From: Leclercia sp. LSNIH1
Lineage (GTDB): Bacteria > Pseudomonadota > Gammaproteobacteria > Enterobacterales > Enterobacteriaceae
Reading direction: 5' to 3'
Assembly: GCF_002902985.1 (NCBI RefSeq)
Contig: NZ_CP026167.1
Span: 3,782,001 to 3,846,000, forward strand
DNA: 64,000 bases
The notes under the pieces are model-generated. The model did no database searches and was not told the origin of the DNA. It worked only from the letters and a program-made list of their open reading frames with translations. Of the stretch, positions 1 through 8,091 are shown piece by piece. Each line of letters starts with the position of its first letter. Within the stretch, counting starts at the first letter, position 1. The position numbers and the translations under genes were made by a program.

Positions 1-1028
1 TCAGCGTCGGCGGTAAGTACCTGAACCATGAGCGCCAGCTTTCGGACAGGCTGGTGACAGACGCTGGCGACAACGTTTACCAGCAGGCTTCCCTCAACTT
101 TCCTTTCATCATCACCGTCAACGGCCCGGGGCTGACCGCGCTGGCGCTGAAAAATCTGCCGTCGCAGCTGCCGCTGGCGGTGATATTCAGCATGCTGGTG
201 GGGTATATCGCCTGGCTTGCCACCGCCAGTCGCATGAGCTTTACCCGGGAGATCAACTTTGGCCTGGCCTCCGGTGAGTTTGAGCTCTTTTGCCAGCCGC
301 TGATCGATGCCAAAAAACAGGATTGCGTCGGCGTGGAAATTCTTCTGCGCTGGAATAATCCGCGGCAGGGGTGGATCGCCCCGGATATTTTTATTCCGCT
401 GGCGGAGGAGCATAACCTGATTGTCCCCCTCACCCGCTACGTGCTTATTGAAACCGTCCGTCATCTGGCGATGTTTCCTACCGCGCCGGGCTTTCATATT
501 GGGATTAACGTCGCAGCCAGCCATTTCCGTGACGGCACTCTGCTTCACGACCTGAATCGCGTCTGGTTCAGCGCCGAGCCCGCGCAGCAGCTGGTCATTG
601 AATTAACCGAGCGCGATACCCTGCTGGAGATGGACTACACCATGGTAGAGGCGTTACATCAGAAAGGGGTGAAGCTGGCGATTGACGATTTTGGTACCGG
701 GAGCAGTTCGCTTTCGTGGCTGGAGAAACTCAATCCGGAAGTGCTGAAAATTGATAAATCTTTTACCGCCGCCATCGGCACGGATGCCGTCAACTCAACG
801 GTGACAGACATTATTATCGCCCTGGCTCAGAGACTGAATATTGAACTGGTGGCTGAAGGGGTGGAAACCCGCGACCAGGCGAGCCATCTGCGCCTGCACG
901 GGGTGGATATCCTTCAGGGATTTTTGTACGCGCGGCCGATGCCACTGCGGGATTTCCCGCAGTGGCTGGCGGAGAGTTCCCCTCCGCCAGCCTCTCATAA
1001 CGGCGATATGATGCCGTCGGCTCCGTAA
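1..1028 (+). CDS. pdeD: Cyclic-di-GMP phosphodiesterase, EAL domain (partial, C-terminal part)
   Basis: The reading frame is open from the left edge, so the N-terminus is outside the window. The visible part holds the end of a periplasmic sensor region, one membrane segment (roughly 180-235 nt) and then a complete EAL domain. Diagnostic EAL pieces are present: EILLRW in place of the canonical EAL triplet, the glutamate in ELTER, DDFGTG, KID and VAEGVE. All are expected for hydrolysis of c-di-GMP to pGpG on the cytoplasmic side. The architecture and the neighbour yoaE match E. coli YoaD/PdeD, a CSS-motif phosphodiesterase. The CSS motif itself lies upstream and cannot be checked. Its stop abuts the yoaE stop on the other strand. 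Confidence 0.85.
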   Translation, partial: SVGGKYLNHERQLSDRLVTDAGDNVYQQASLNFPFIITVNGPGLTALALKNLPSQLPLAVIFSMLVGYIAWLATASRMSFTREINFGLASGEFELFCQPLIDAKKQDCVGVEILLRWNNPRQGWIAPDIFIPLAEEHNLIVPLTRYVLIETVRHLAMFPTAPGFHIGINVAASHFRDGTLLHDLNRVWFSAEPAQQLVIELTERDTLLEMDYTMVEALHQKGVKLAIDDFGTGSSSLSWLEKLNPEVLKIDKSFTAAIGTDAVNSTVTDIIIALAQRLNIELVAEGVETRDQASHLRLHGVDILQGFLYARPMPLRDFPQWLAESSPPPASHNGDMMPSAP

Positions 1029-2588
1029 TTACTCTTCTTCGTCGTGGGCGGACTGTTCTTTAACAATGCGCACCAGATCAACGCGGTAATCGTTGGCGGT
1101 CACGATGGTTATCTTCAGCGGCGGCAGCTCAAGCACATCACCGGCTCGCGGAATTTGACCGTTCACGGCAATCACCAGACCGGCCACCGTCGCGATATCT
1201 TCATCGTGGTTGGTCAGGTGTTCCAGCCCCAGCGTATGTTGCAGGGCGTGCAGATCCGTGGTGCCTTTGACCAGCCAGCCATCATTATCGTTAACGATCT
1301 CCGGCGTTTCGTCGGCATCCGGGAACTCACCGGCAATCGCTTCAAGAACATCCAGCGGCGTAACCAGACCCTGCACCACGCCAAACTCGTTGGTCACGAT
1401 GACAAAGCTACCCCGGGCACGGCGCAGTACGCCAAGCAGGTTGATCGGGTCGAGCGTTTCCGGCACCACGATAGCAGGCGATGCGGCGGCAATGGCCTCA
1501 ACGTCCACGCCCTCTTCCAGTGCCACCAGCATCTCTTTGGCACGAACCACGCCGATGATCTCATCCAGCTCGCCGCGACACACCGGGAACAGGCTGTGCG
1601 GAGAGGAGAGCAGCTGCTGGCGGATTTCCGTCACGCTCAGTCTGGCATCGACCCAGCTGATTTCACCGCGCGGGGTCATGATGCCGCGCAGGGAACGCGA
1701 GGCCAGGGACAGCACGCCGTTAATCATATAGCGCTCTTCTTCAACAAAGGCGCCTTCCGGAACCGGCACCGGGACATGGTTATCGCTGTCCTGCTGTGCT
1801 TTGGCTTCGCGGCGGCCACCCATCAGACGCAAAATCGCATCAGCGGTCCGGGCACGCAGCGGCTGGTTCGACTGCTGGCGAATAAAGTTGCGACGGGCAA
1901 TCTGGTTAAACAGCTCTATAATGATGGAGAAACCAATTGCGGCGTACAGATAGCCTTTCGGAATATGGAAGCCGAAACCTTCTGCCACCAGGCTCAGACC
2001 GATCATCAGCAGGAAGCTCAGACAGAGCACCACCACGGTCGGATGCTGGTTAACGAATCGCGTCAACGGCTTCGAGGCGAGTAGCATCACCGCCATCGCG
2101 ATAATCACGGCCGCCATCATCACCGGCAGATGATTCACCATACCGACAGCGGTAATGACCGCGTCGAGGGAGAAGACCGCGTCCAGTACCACGATTTGCA
2201 GTACCACTACCCAGAAGCTGGCATAGCCTTTACCGTGTCCGTCGTCGTGCTGGCGGTTTTCCAGCCGTTCATGGAGCTCGGTTGTGGCTTTGAAGAGCAG
2301 GAATATCCCCCCCAGCAGCATGATCAGGTCGCGCCCTGAGAAGGTGAAGTTGAAGGCAGTGAACAGCGGTTGCGTAAGCGTAACCATCCATGAGATCACC
2401 GACAGCAGCGCAAGACGCATAATCAGCGCCAGCGACAGACCGATTAAACGTGCTTTATCACGTTGTTTAGGTGGAAGTTTATCCGCAAGGATCGCGATAA
2501 ACACGAGGTTATCGATACCGAGAACGATCTCAAGTACCACCAGCGTGAGCAATCCTACCCAGATTTGCGGGTCCATTAAGAATTCCAT
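1029..2588 (-). CDS. yoaE: TerC-family inner membrane protein with CBS and CorC_HlyC domains
   Basis: This 519-residue protein matches E. coli YoaE (about 518 aa). The first 235 residues or so are a TerC-type membrane domain with several hydrophobic helices and acidic motifs such as EIVLGIDN and [11 protein letters not shown] cytoplasmic CBS pair follows (about 300-420), then a C-terminal CorC_HlyC (transporter-associated) domain. TerC relatives such as Alx and MeeY are linked to manganese export, but the substrate of YoaE is inferred only. A ribosome binding site (AGGAG) sits seven bases before the ATG at 2588. A short ORF from upstream runs over this start codon, suggesting translational coupling. 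Confidence 0.9.
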   Translation of the reverse strand: MEFLMDPQIWVGLLTLVVLEIVLGIDNLVFIAILADKLPPKQRDKARLIGLSLALIMRLALLSVISWMVTLTQPLFTAFNFTFSGRDLIMLLGGIFLLFKATTELHERLENRQHDDGHGKGYASFWVVVLQIVVLDAVFSLDAVITAVGMVNHLPVMMAAVIIAMAVMLLASKPLTRFVNQHPTVVVLCLSFLLMIGLSLVAEGFGFHIPKGYLYAAIGFSIIIELFNQIARRNFIRQQSNQPLRARTADAILRLMGGRREAKAQQDSDNHVPVPVPEGAFVEEERYMINGVLSLASRSLRGIMTPRGEISWVDARLSVTEIRQQLLSSPHSLFPVCRGELDEIIGVVRAKEMLVALEEGVDVEAIAAASPAIVVPETLDPINLLGVLRRARGSFVIVTNEFGVVQGLVTPLDVLEAIAGEFPDADETPEIVNDNDGWLVKGTTDLHALQHTLGLEHLTNHDEDIATVAGLVIAVNGQIPRAGDVLELPPLKITIVTANDYRVDLVRIVKEQSAHDEEE

Positions 2589-2734
2589 GACAAGCTCCTG
2601 CTAAAGGAATGGCAAAACGGCGCCGCGAAAAGGTCGGGCGAAGCGGTAAAGAACGTAAACAGTGAGTGGCGCGAATCGCCGATAAGGCTGGCCAGAGCTG
2701 GCCGGGTGTGTGACTGGCGTCGGTGACGGTCCAT
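2576..2734 (-). CDS. Short ORF overlapping the yoaE start (possible yoaL-type leader ORF)
   Basis: A 52-codon ORF begins with ATG at 2734, reads in a different frame from yoaE and stops with TAA at 2576-2578, thirteen bases inside yoaE. The predicted peptide begins MDRHRRQ, is basic at the N-terminus and has a phenylalanine-rich middle ([13 protein letters not shown]). I see no strong ribosome binding site for it. A 13-codon ORF beginning MFTIRLIV ends just before it. Such a layout is typical of translational coupling to the downstream gene. I recall a reported small ORF named yoaL overlapping yoaE in E. coli, but cannot verify sequence identity, so the symbol is left blank. Confidence 0.5.
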   Translation of the reverse strand: MDRHRRQSHTRPALASLIGDSRHSLFTFFTASPDLFAAPFCHSFSRSLSWNS

Positions 2735-2884
2735 ACAGTGGGCTACTGCCCCATACTCCTGACAATTAAACGGATGGTAAACATATCAGAGACCTGAGCT
2801 CTTTGGCAAAGATTTACTTTCCTTTGCAAACAGATGTTTCCGTGCTTTTTTTGATCACAGAAATATCTCATTGGCTTAGGCTAA

Positions 2885-2938
2885 ATTACGGATCTTCATC
2901 ACATAAATTATTTTTTCGATGTCTAAAATAAATCGCGT
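2885..2938 (+). promoter_or_regulatory. manXYZ control region with CRP-like and Mlc-like sites
   Basis: The yoaE-manX interval is divergent. A CRP-type sequence ending in TCACA (about 2886-2905) has a good right half and a weak left half. Just downstream, 2907-2938 reads TTTTTTCGATGTCTAAAATA then AATCGCG, which resembles the Mlc operator of the E. coli man promoter. CRP activation and Mlc repression of manXYZ are established for E. coli. Their use here is inferred from sequence resemblance. The rest of the interval holds the yoaE leader. Confidence 0.45.
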
Positions 2939-3051
2939 AAGTCTTAGTTAATTGAACTCTAACCCTTATCTGAATCGATTCGTTCTTTCGAAGATGATCT
3001 CTAATGCTCCTCTCACCCGGGGGCATTAACGATAATAAAAGGAGGTAGCAA

Positions 3052-4029
3052 GTGACTATTGCTATTGTTATAGGCACACATGGTTGGGCTGCAGAGCAGT
3101 TACTTAAAACCGCAGAAATGCTTTTAGGCGAACAGGAAAACGTCGGTTGGATCGATTTCGTTCCCGGTGAAAATGCTGAGACGCTGATAGAAAAATATAC
3201 CGCTCAACTGGCAAATCTGGATACCAGTAGCGGCGTGCTGTTCCTTGTTGATACCTGGGGCGGCAGTCCATTTAACGCGGCAAGCCGCATTGTGGTTGAT
3301 AAAGAGCAGCATGAGGTTGTTGCCGGGATTAACATCCCCATGCTGGTCGAAACGCTGATGGCCCGTGACGACAATCCAAGCTTTGACGAGCTGGTTGCCC
3401 TGGCTGTCGAAACCGGTCGTGAAGGCGTGAAAGCGCTGAAAGCGAAACCTACAGAAAACGTCGCTCCGGCGGCGGCCCCTGCCCCGGCTGCTGCCCCGAA
3501 AGCCGCCGCCCCGCTTAAGCCGATGGGTCCGAACGATTACATGCAGATTGGCCTGGCGCGTATCGACGACCGTCTGATTCACGGCCAGGTGGCTACCCGC
3601 TGGACCAAAGAGACCAACGTCCAGCGCATCATTGTGGTCAGCGATGAAGTCGCCGCTGATACGGTTCGTAAAACTCTCCTTACCCAGGTGGCCCCGCCGG
3701 GCGTAACCGCGCACGTGGTGGATGTCGCCAAGATGATCCGCGTTTACAACAACCCGAAATATGCGGGTGAGCGTGTGATGCTGCTGTTTACCAACCCAAC
3801 GGACGTCGAACGTATTGTTGAGGAAGGGGTAAAAATCACCTCCGTGAACATCGGTGGTATGGCTTACCGTCAGGGCAAAACGCAGGTGAACAATGCGGTG
3901 TCGGTGGACGAAAAAGATATCGAAGCGTTCAGGAAACTTAACGATCGCGGGATCGAGCTTGAAGTCCGTAAAGTCTCTACCGACCCGAAACTGAAAATGA
4001 TGGATCTGATCAGCAAAGTGGCGAAATAA
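3052..4029 (+). CDS. manX: PTS mannose transporter subunit EIIAB
   Basis: The soluble IIAB component of the mannose PTS, 325 residues, passes phosphate from HPr to mannose, glucose, glucosamine and related sugars entering through ManYZ. The IIA domain (about 1-130) has the phosphorylated histidine at position 10 in GTHGW. An Ala/Pro-rich linker (about 137-156) joins it to the IIB domain, whose phosphorylated histidine is H177 in RLIHGQ. The linker is about two residues longer than in E. coli. The start is GTG behind a strong GGAGG, as in E. coli. First gene of manXYZ. In E. coli the sRNA SgrS represses this message; I did not verify that site. Confidence 0.97.
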   Translation: MTIAIVIGTHGWAAEQLLKTAEMLLGEQENVGWIDFVPGENAETLIEKYTAQLANLDTSSGVLFLVDTWGGSPFNAASRIVVDKEQHEVVAGINIPMLVETLMARDDNPSFDELVALAVETGREGVKALKAKPTENVAPAAAPAPAAAPKAAAPLKPMGPNDYMQIGLARIDDRLIHGQVATRWTKETNVQRIIVVSDEVAADTVRKTLLTQVAPPGVTAHVVDVAKMIRVYNNPKYAGERVMLLFTNPTDVERIVEEGVKITSVNIGGMAYRQGKTQVNNAVSVDEKDIEAFRKLNDRGIELEVRKVSTDPKLKMMDLISKVAK

Positions 4030-4087
4030 GCCGGCGCTGGTTGACAAATTTCACACTTAAGTCTGTTAAAGCTATAGGAGAAGTACA

Positions 4088-4885
4088 ATGGAGATTACCA
4101 CTCTTCAGATTGTGCTGGTGTTCATCGTCGCGTGTATAGCGGGTATGGAATCCGTACTAGATGAATTTCAGTTTCACCGTCCGCTGGTCGCCTGTACGTT
4201 AATCGGCGCCGTTCTCGGCGATATGAAAACCGGTATCATCATCGGTGGTACCCTGGAAATGATCGCCCTGGGCTGGATGAACATCGGCGCGGCCGTTGCG
4301 CCGGATGCGGCTCTCGCCTCCATCATCTCTACCGTGCTGGTCATCGCCGGCCATCAAAATATCGGTGCCGGTATCGCGCTGGCTATCCCACTGGCTGCAG
4401 CAGGCCAGGTTCTGACCATCATCGTGCGTACTATCACCGTTGCATTCCAGCATGCGGCAGATAAGGCGGCGGAGAATGGCAACCTGACGGCGCTGTCGTG
4501 GATCCACGTCTCGTCCCTGTTCCTGCAGGCCATGCGTATCGCTATCCCGGCGGTTATCGTGGCAATCTCCGTCGGTACCAGCGAAGTCCAGGGTATGCTG
4601 AACGCCATTCCTGAAGTGGTCACCAGCGGTCTGAACATTGCAGGCGGCATGATCGTGGTCGTCGGTTATGCGATGGTCATCAACATGATGCGCGCAGGCT
4701 ACCTGATGCCGTTCTTCTATCTCGGCTTCGTTACCGCGGCCTTCACCAACTTCAACCTGGTGGCACTGGGTGTGATTGGTGCGGTAATGGCTATCCTCTA
4801 CATCCAGCTCAGCCCGAAATATAACCGCGTAGCCGGTAGTGCACAGGTTGCTGGTAATAACGATCTCGATAACGAACTGGACTAG
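4088..4885 (+). CDS. manY: PTS mannose transporter subunit EIIC
   Basis: Membrane IIC subunit of the mannose permease, 265 residues with multiple hydrophobic helices, forming the sugar channel with ManZ. Family landmarks include DEFQFHRPLV near residue 25 and the GGTLEMIALGW segment. A ribosome binding site (TAGGAGAAG) precedes the ATG. The gene lies 58 bases after manX and 3 bases before the manZ start, so it is in the same operon. In E. coli ManYZ also serves as a phage lambda DNA entry factor and bacteriocin receptor. Confidence 0.97.
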   Translation: MEITTLQIVLVFIVACIAGMESVLDEFQFHRPLVACTLIGAVLGDMKTGIIIGGTLEMIALGWMNIGAAVAPDAALASIISTVLVIAGHQNIGAGIALAIPLAAAGQVLTIIVRTITVAFQHAADKAAENGNLTALSWIHVSSLFLQAMRIAIPAVIVAISVGTSEVQGMLNAIPEVVTSGLNIAGGMIVVVGYAMVINMMRAGYLMPFFYLGFVTAAFTNFNLVALGVIGAVMAILYIQLSPKYNRVAGSAQVAGNNDLDNELD

Positions 4886-4888
4886 CAG

Positions 4889-5749
4889 GTGAGCGAAATG
4901 GTTGATATGACTAAAACTACCCCTCAGAAAAAACTGACTTCGGGTGATATTCGTGGCGTGTTCATCCGTTCAAACCTGTTCCAGGGTTCATGGAACTTCG
5001 AACGTATGCAGGCGCTGGGCTTCTGCTTCTCTATGGTACCGGCAATCAAACGTCTGTATCCCGAGAACAACGAAGCGCGTCGTCAGGCGATTAAACGTCA
5101 CCTGGAATTCTTCAACACCCATCCTTACGTCGCAGCGCCGGTTCTGGGCGTAACGCTGGCGATGGAAGAGCAGCGTGCTAACGGCGCAGAGATTGACGAT
5201 GGTGCCATCAACGGTATCAAAGTGGGTCTGATGGGGCCGCTGGCGGGCGTAGGTGACCCGATCTTCTGGGGTACCGTGCGTCCGGTCTTCGCCGCGCTCG
5301 GTGCGGGTATCGCCATGAGCGGCAGCCTGCTGGGTCCTCTGCTCTTCTTTATCCTGTTTAACGTGGTACGTCTGGCAACCCGCTACTACGGCGTGGCCTA
5401 TGGCTACCGTAAGGGCGTGGATATCGTCCAGGATATGGGCGGCGGCTTCCTGCAGAAACTGACTGAGGGGGCGTCAATCCTCGGCCTGTTTGTCATGGGG
5501 GCGCTGGTTAACAAGTGGACGCACGTTAACATCCCGCTGGTGGTGTCAACCATCACCGGTCAGGATGGTCAGACCCGTGTGACCACCGTGCAAACCATTC
5601 TTGACCAGCTGATGCCGGGCCTGGTACCGCTGCTGCTGACCTTCGCCTGTATGTGGCTGCTGCGAAAAAAGGTCAATGCGCTGTGGATCATCGTCGGCTT
5701 CTTCGTTATCGGTATCGTCGGTTACGCTATCGGTCTGCTGGGTCTGTAA
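4889..5749 (+). CDS. manZ: PTS mannose transporter subunit EIID
   Basis: IID subunit of the mannose permease, 286 residues from GTG at 4889; an in-frame ATG at 4898 gives a 283-residue form. The GTG is preceded by GGACTAGCAG, with no strong Shine-Dalgarno sequence. The near contact with manY suggests coupled translation. The N-terminal cytoplasmic half carries NFERMQALGF and the conserved GLMGPLAGVGDP segment; the C-terminal third is strongly hydrophobic. Last gene of manXYZ, followed by an intrinsic terminator. Confidence 0.96.
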   Translation: MSEMVDMTKTTPQKKLTSGDIRGVFIRSNLFQGSWNFERMQALGFCFSMVPAIKRLYPENNEARRQAIKRHLEFFNTHPYVAAPVLGVTLAMEEQRANGAEIDDGAINGIKVGLMGPLAGVGDPIFWGTVRPVFAALGAGIAMSGSLLGPLLFFILFNVVRLATRYYGVAYGYRKGVDIVQDMGGGFLQKLTEGASILGLFVMGALVNKWTHVNIPLVVSTITGQDGQTRVTTVQTILDQLMPGLVPLLLTFACMWLLRKKVNALWIIVGFFVIGIVGYAIGLLGL

Positions 5750-5766
5750 TTTTTTTGTGAATACAC

Positions 5767-5793
5767 CGGGGGCATGAACGCCCCCGTTTTTTT
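5767..5793 (+). terminator. Rho-independent terminator after manZ
   Basis: Perfect seven-base GC stem CGGGGGC / GCCCCCG around a short ATGAAC loop, followed by seven T. It lies 17 bases after the manZ stop and just before the yobD ribosome binding site. Confidence 0.9.
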
Positions 5794-5806
5794 ATCCGGA
5801 GGATGA

Positions 5807-6265
5807 ATGACGGTCACGGACATCGTACTGGTTGTCTTTATTGTTGCCCTTCTGGCGTATGCCCTCTACGACGAATTGATCATGCCCCGCCGCAACGGCG
5901 CGACGTTGCTCTCAATCCCCCTTCTGCGCCGCGGTCGCGTTGATGCCATCATCTTTACCGGTCTGCTGCTGATCCTTATCTATAACAACGTGATGAGCCA
6001 GGGGGCATTACTGACCACATGGTTATTATCTGCCCTGGCATTAATGGGGTTTTACCTGTTCTGGATCCGGGCGCCGAAAATAATCTTCAAATCCACTGGA
6101 TTCTTTTTCGCCAATGTCTGGATAGAATATAACCGCATTAAAGAGATGAATTTATCAGAAGACGGCGTGCTGGTGATGCAATTAGAGCAGCGACGTTTGC
6201 TTATCCGGGTAAGAAATATTGACGATCTGGAGAAGATATACAAATTATTGGTTAAGACTCAATAA
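5807..6265 (+). CDS. yobD: UPF0266 family inner membrane protein YobD
   Basis: A 152-residue protein matching E. coli YobD along its length. Three hydrophobic segments lie at about 4-21, 45-62 and 68-86. The soluble C-terminal half has the family-typical [18 protein letters not shown] and [17 protein letters not shown] stretches. A GGAGGATGA ribosome binding site supports the ATG at 5807. It follows the manZ terminator, so it may rely on read-through or its own promoter. Function is unknown. Confidence 0.93.
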   Translation: MTVTDIVLVVFIVALLAYALYDELIMPRRNGATLLSIPLLRRGRVDAIIFTGLLLILIYNNVMSQGALLTTWLLSALALMGFYLFWIRAPKIIFKSTGFFFANVWIEYNRIKEMNLSEDGVLVMQLEQRRLLIRVRNIDDLEKIYKLLVKTQ

Positions 6266-6311
6266 GATAAAAAAATAGCACTGGCTATATTTCGCTATGC
6301 TTTTCACAGTG

Positions 6312-6333
6312 TTATATAGCCAAAGCTATATTA
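6312..6333 (+). promoter_or_regulatory. MntR-like operator upstream of mntP
   Basis: Perfect inverted repeat ATATAGC-CAAA-GCTATAT (6314-6331), the form of the enterobacterial MntR box (family core ATAGC-N4-GCTAT). A weaker related sequence, GGCTATATTTCGCTATGC, lies at 6283-6300. In E. coli, MntR bound to manganese activates mntP, so placement upstream of mntP fits. The assignment is by pattern only. Confidence 0.65.
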
Positions 6334-6464
6334 TTACGCGACATTTACGGGCTATTATTAACGTTATCTTCACATCAATTTCTAAATGAAAATCGTTATC
6401 AAAAACCAATCTGAATAATACTCCCCTGTAGTTGTTTTATATTCTCAAAATATGTTAAGGTTGC

Positions 6465-6617
6465 GCCCGTCGTTGGGGAGTAGCCGATTTCCGGTTTACC
6501 GGAAATGTACGTGTCAACATACTCGTTGCAAAACGTGGCACGTACGGATTTTTCTGCACAGCAGAAGGATCAGGCGAGACCATAGACGCATCGACTGCTG
6601 TTTACTGGGGGCAGTGA
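6465..6617 (+). ncRNA. yybP-ykoY manganese riboswitch in the mntP leader
   Basis: The leader carries the conserved pieces of the yybP-ykoY class: GGGGAGTAGCC (6475-6485), the GTACGTGTCAACATACTCG segment (6508-6525), the paired GGCACGTAC, and GGCGAGACCATAGACGCATCG near 6573-6593. The helix TCTGCACAGCAGA sits between them. CGACTGCTGTTTACTGGGGGCAGTG precedes the coding region and could form the alternative expression-platform helix. This class senses Mn2+ in bacteria and controls mntP in E. coli. Boundaries are approximate. Confidence 0.88.
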
Positions 6618-6652
6618 TGTGTCATATGGATATCCCCGGTCTGGACGCGCTG

Positions 6653-7216
6653 ATGAACCTCTCTGCAACACTTCTCCTGGCCTTTGGCATGTCGATGGAT
6701 GCATTCGCCGCTTCCATGGGCAAAGGCGCCACGCTGCATAAACCTAAGTTCTCTGAAGCCCTGCGTACCGGTCTTATCTTTGGTGCTATCGAAACCCTGA
6801 CCCCGCTGATTGGCTGGGGGCTGGGGATGCTCGCCAGCCAGTTCGTGCTGGAGTGGAACCACTGGATCGCCTTTATACTTCTGACCTTCCTCGGCGGACG
6901 TATGGTTATCGAAGGCATTCGGAATGATGTCGAGGACGATGAGCCGATTCAGCGTCACGGCTTCTGGCTGCTGGTGACAACCGCTATAGCTACCAGTCTG
7001 GATGCGATGGCGGTCGGCGTCGGCCTGGCTTTCCTGCAGGTCAACATCATTGCCACCGCGCTGGCGATTGGCTGCGCGACCTTTATTATGTCTACCCTGG
7101 GCATGATGATTGGCCGTTTTATTGGCCCGCTGTTAGGGAAACGCGCCGAGATCCTCGGCGGTATCGTCTTGATCGGCATTGGCGCACAAATTATGTGGAG
7201 CCACTTCGCCGGTTAA
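6653..7216 (+). CDS. mntP: Manganese efflux pump MntP
   Basis: A 187-residue membrane protein of two repeated halves, each with a conserved acidic helix: [11 protein letters not shown] near the N-terminus and [11 protein letters not shown] in the middle. It exports excess Mn2+ across the inner membrane. The start at 6653 (MNLSATLL) was chosen to match the E. coli protein and to fall after the riboswitch; upstream in-frame codons belong to the leader RNA. Its stop overlaps the convergent rlmA stop by four bases, with no terminator between them. Confidence 0.96.
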   Translation: MNLSATLLLAFGMSMDAFAASMGKGATLHKPKFSEALRTGLIFGAIETLTPLIGWGLGMLASQFVLEWNHWIAFILLTFLGGRMVIEGIRNDVEDDEPIQRHGFWLLVTTAIATSLDAMAVGVGLAFLQVNIIATALAIGCATFIMSTLGMMIGRFIGPLLGKRAEILGGIVLIGIGAQIMWSHFAG

Positions 7217-8028
7217 CTGACTCGCTGCCAGCAGTGGATACTAAAATCGGTCTGGCAGCTGAAATGCGTCTGTTTTGCCAGCGCCTCCCACACCTCCGGC
7301 TTTGCCCGCCATGCAAACGGGGTCATCTGCAAAAGCGCTACCGCCTCTTTTCCAGTCACTGACATGTTATAGGCCAGCGACAGCGCCTCTTTCAGGGCAA
7401 AACCCTCCAGCTGCTCCGAATGCGGCGCATGCAGCAGAACTTCACTGTAAATCAGCCCTTTCAGCTCCATCAGGTGACGCGGTCCTGGCGTCACGGTGAT
7501 CACCCAGCCGCCCTCTTTTACCACCCGCGCCAGCTCCTCGCCTTTGCAGGGGGCGTAGATGCGGACTACCGCATCCATACTGTTCTCTTCAAAAGGCAGA
7601 CGATGGCTGGAGGCCACACAGAACGTCACCTCTGAATAGCGTTTAGCCGCCGCGCGGATGGCAGATTTTGAGACATCCAGACCAAAGGTGGTCGCGCCCT
7701 TTTCCTGCGCGGTTTGGGCAAAGGCCGATGTGTAATAGCCTTCGCCACAGCCAATATCAAGCAGCGAGGTCGCGCCATCCGGCAGCAAGGCCGCCAGCTT
7801 ACCGGCTACCTCGTCACGCAGGGGCTGATAGTGCCCGGCATCGAGAAAGGCTCTGCGCGCCTGCATCATCTCTGCACTGTCGCCCGGATCGCGCGATCGC
7901 TTGTGCTGGACCGGCAGCAGATTGACATAGCCCTCTTTCGCCATATCGAACCGATGCCCCTGTGGGCAGGCGTAACTTTTATCCGCATGGGCGAGCGGCG
8001 CGTGGCAAAGAGGACAGCAGAATGTCAT
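7213..8028 (-). CDS. rlmA: 23S rRNA (guanine-N1)-methyltransferase (m1G745)
   Basis: A 271-residue SAM-dependent enzyme that methylates G745 of 23S rRNA. The N-terminus has a zinc ribbon (CPLCHAPL...CPQGH), followed by a Rossmann methyltransferase fold with the SAM motif [10 protein letters not shown] and [10 protein letters not shown]. The ATG at 8028 was preferred over an upstream TTG because a GGAG ribosome binding site lies directly before it and the protein then begins MTFCCPLC, close to E. coli RlmA. Confidence 0.95.
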   Translation of the reverse strand: MTFCCPLCHAPLAHADKSYACPQGHRFDMAKEGYVNLLPVQHKRSRDPGDSAEMMQARRAFLDAGHYQPLRDEVAGKLAALLPDGATSLLDIGCGEGYYTSAFAQTAQEKGATTFGLDVSKSAIRAAAKRYSEVTFCVASSHRLPFEENSMDAVVRIYAPCKGEELARVVKEGGWVITVTPGPRHLMELKGLIYSEVLLHAPHSEQLEGFALKEALSLAYNMSVTGKEAVALLQMTPFAWRAKPEVWEALAKQTHFSCQTDFSIHCWQRVS

Positions 8029-8091
8029 GGGAACTCCGGGCAATCATAAAGGGCGAAAGTGTACCGCTAATCGCCGTGCTATAAAACGGCC

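Noticed and set aside
1044..2084. Long plus-strand ORF (346 codons) opposite yoaE
   Set aside because: It lies entirely antisense to yoaE, has no family features and is rich in Gln and His as expected for a reverse reading of a GC-rich gene.
2886..3077. 63-codon minus-strand ORF across the manX promoter
   Set aside because: It covers the man control region and the manX start; no ribosome binding site and no similarity.
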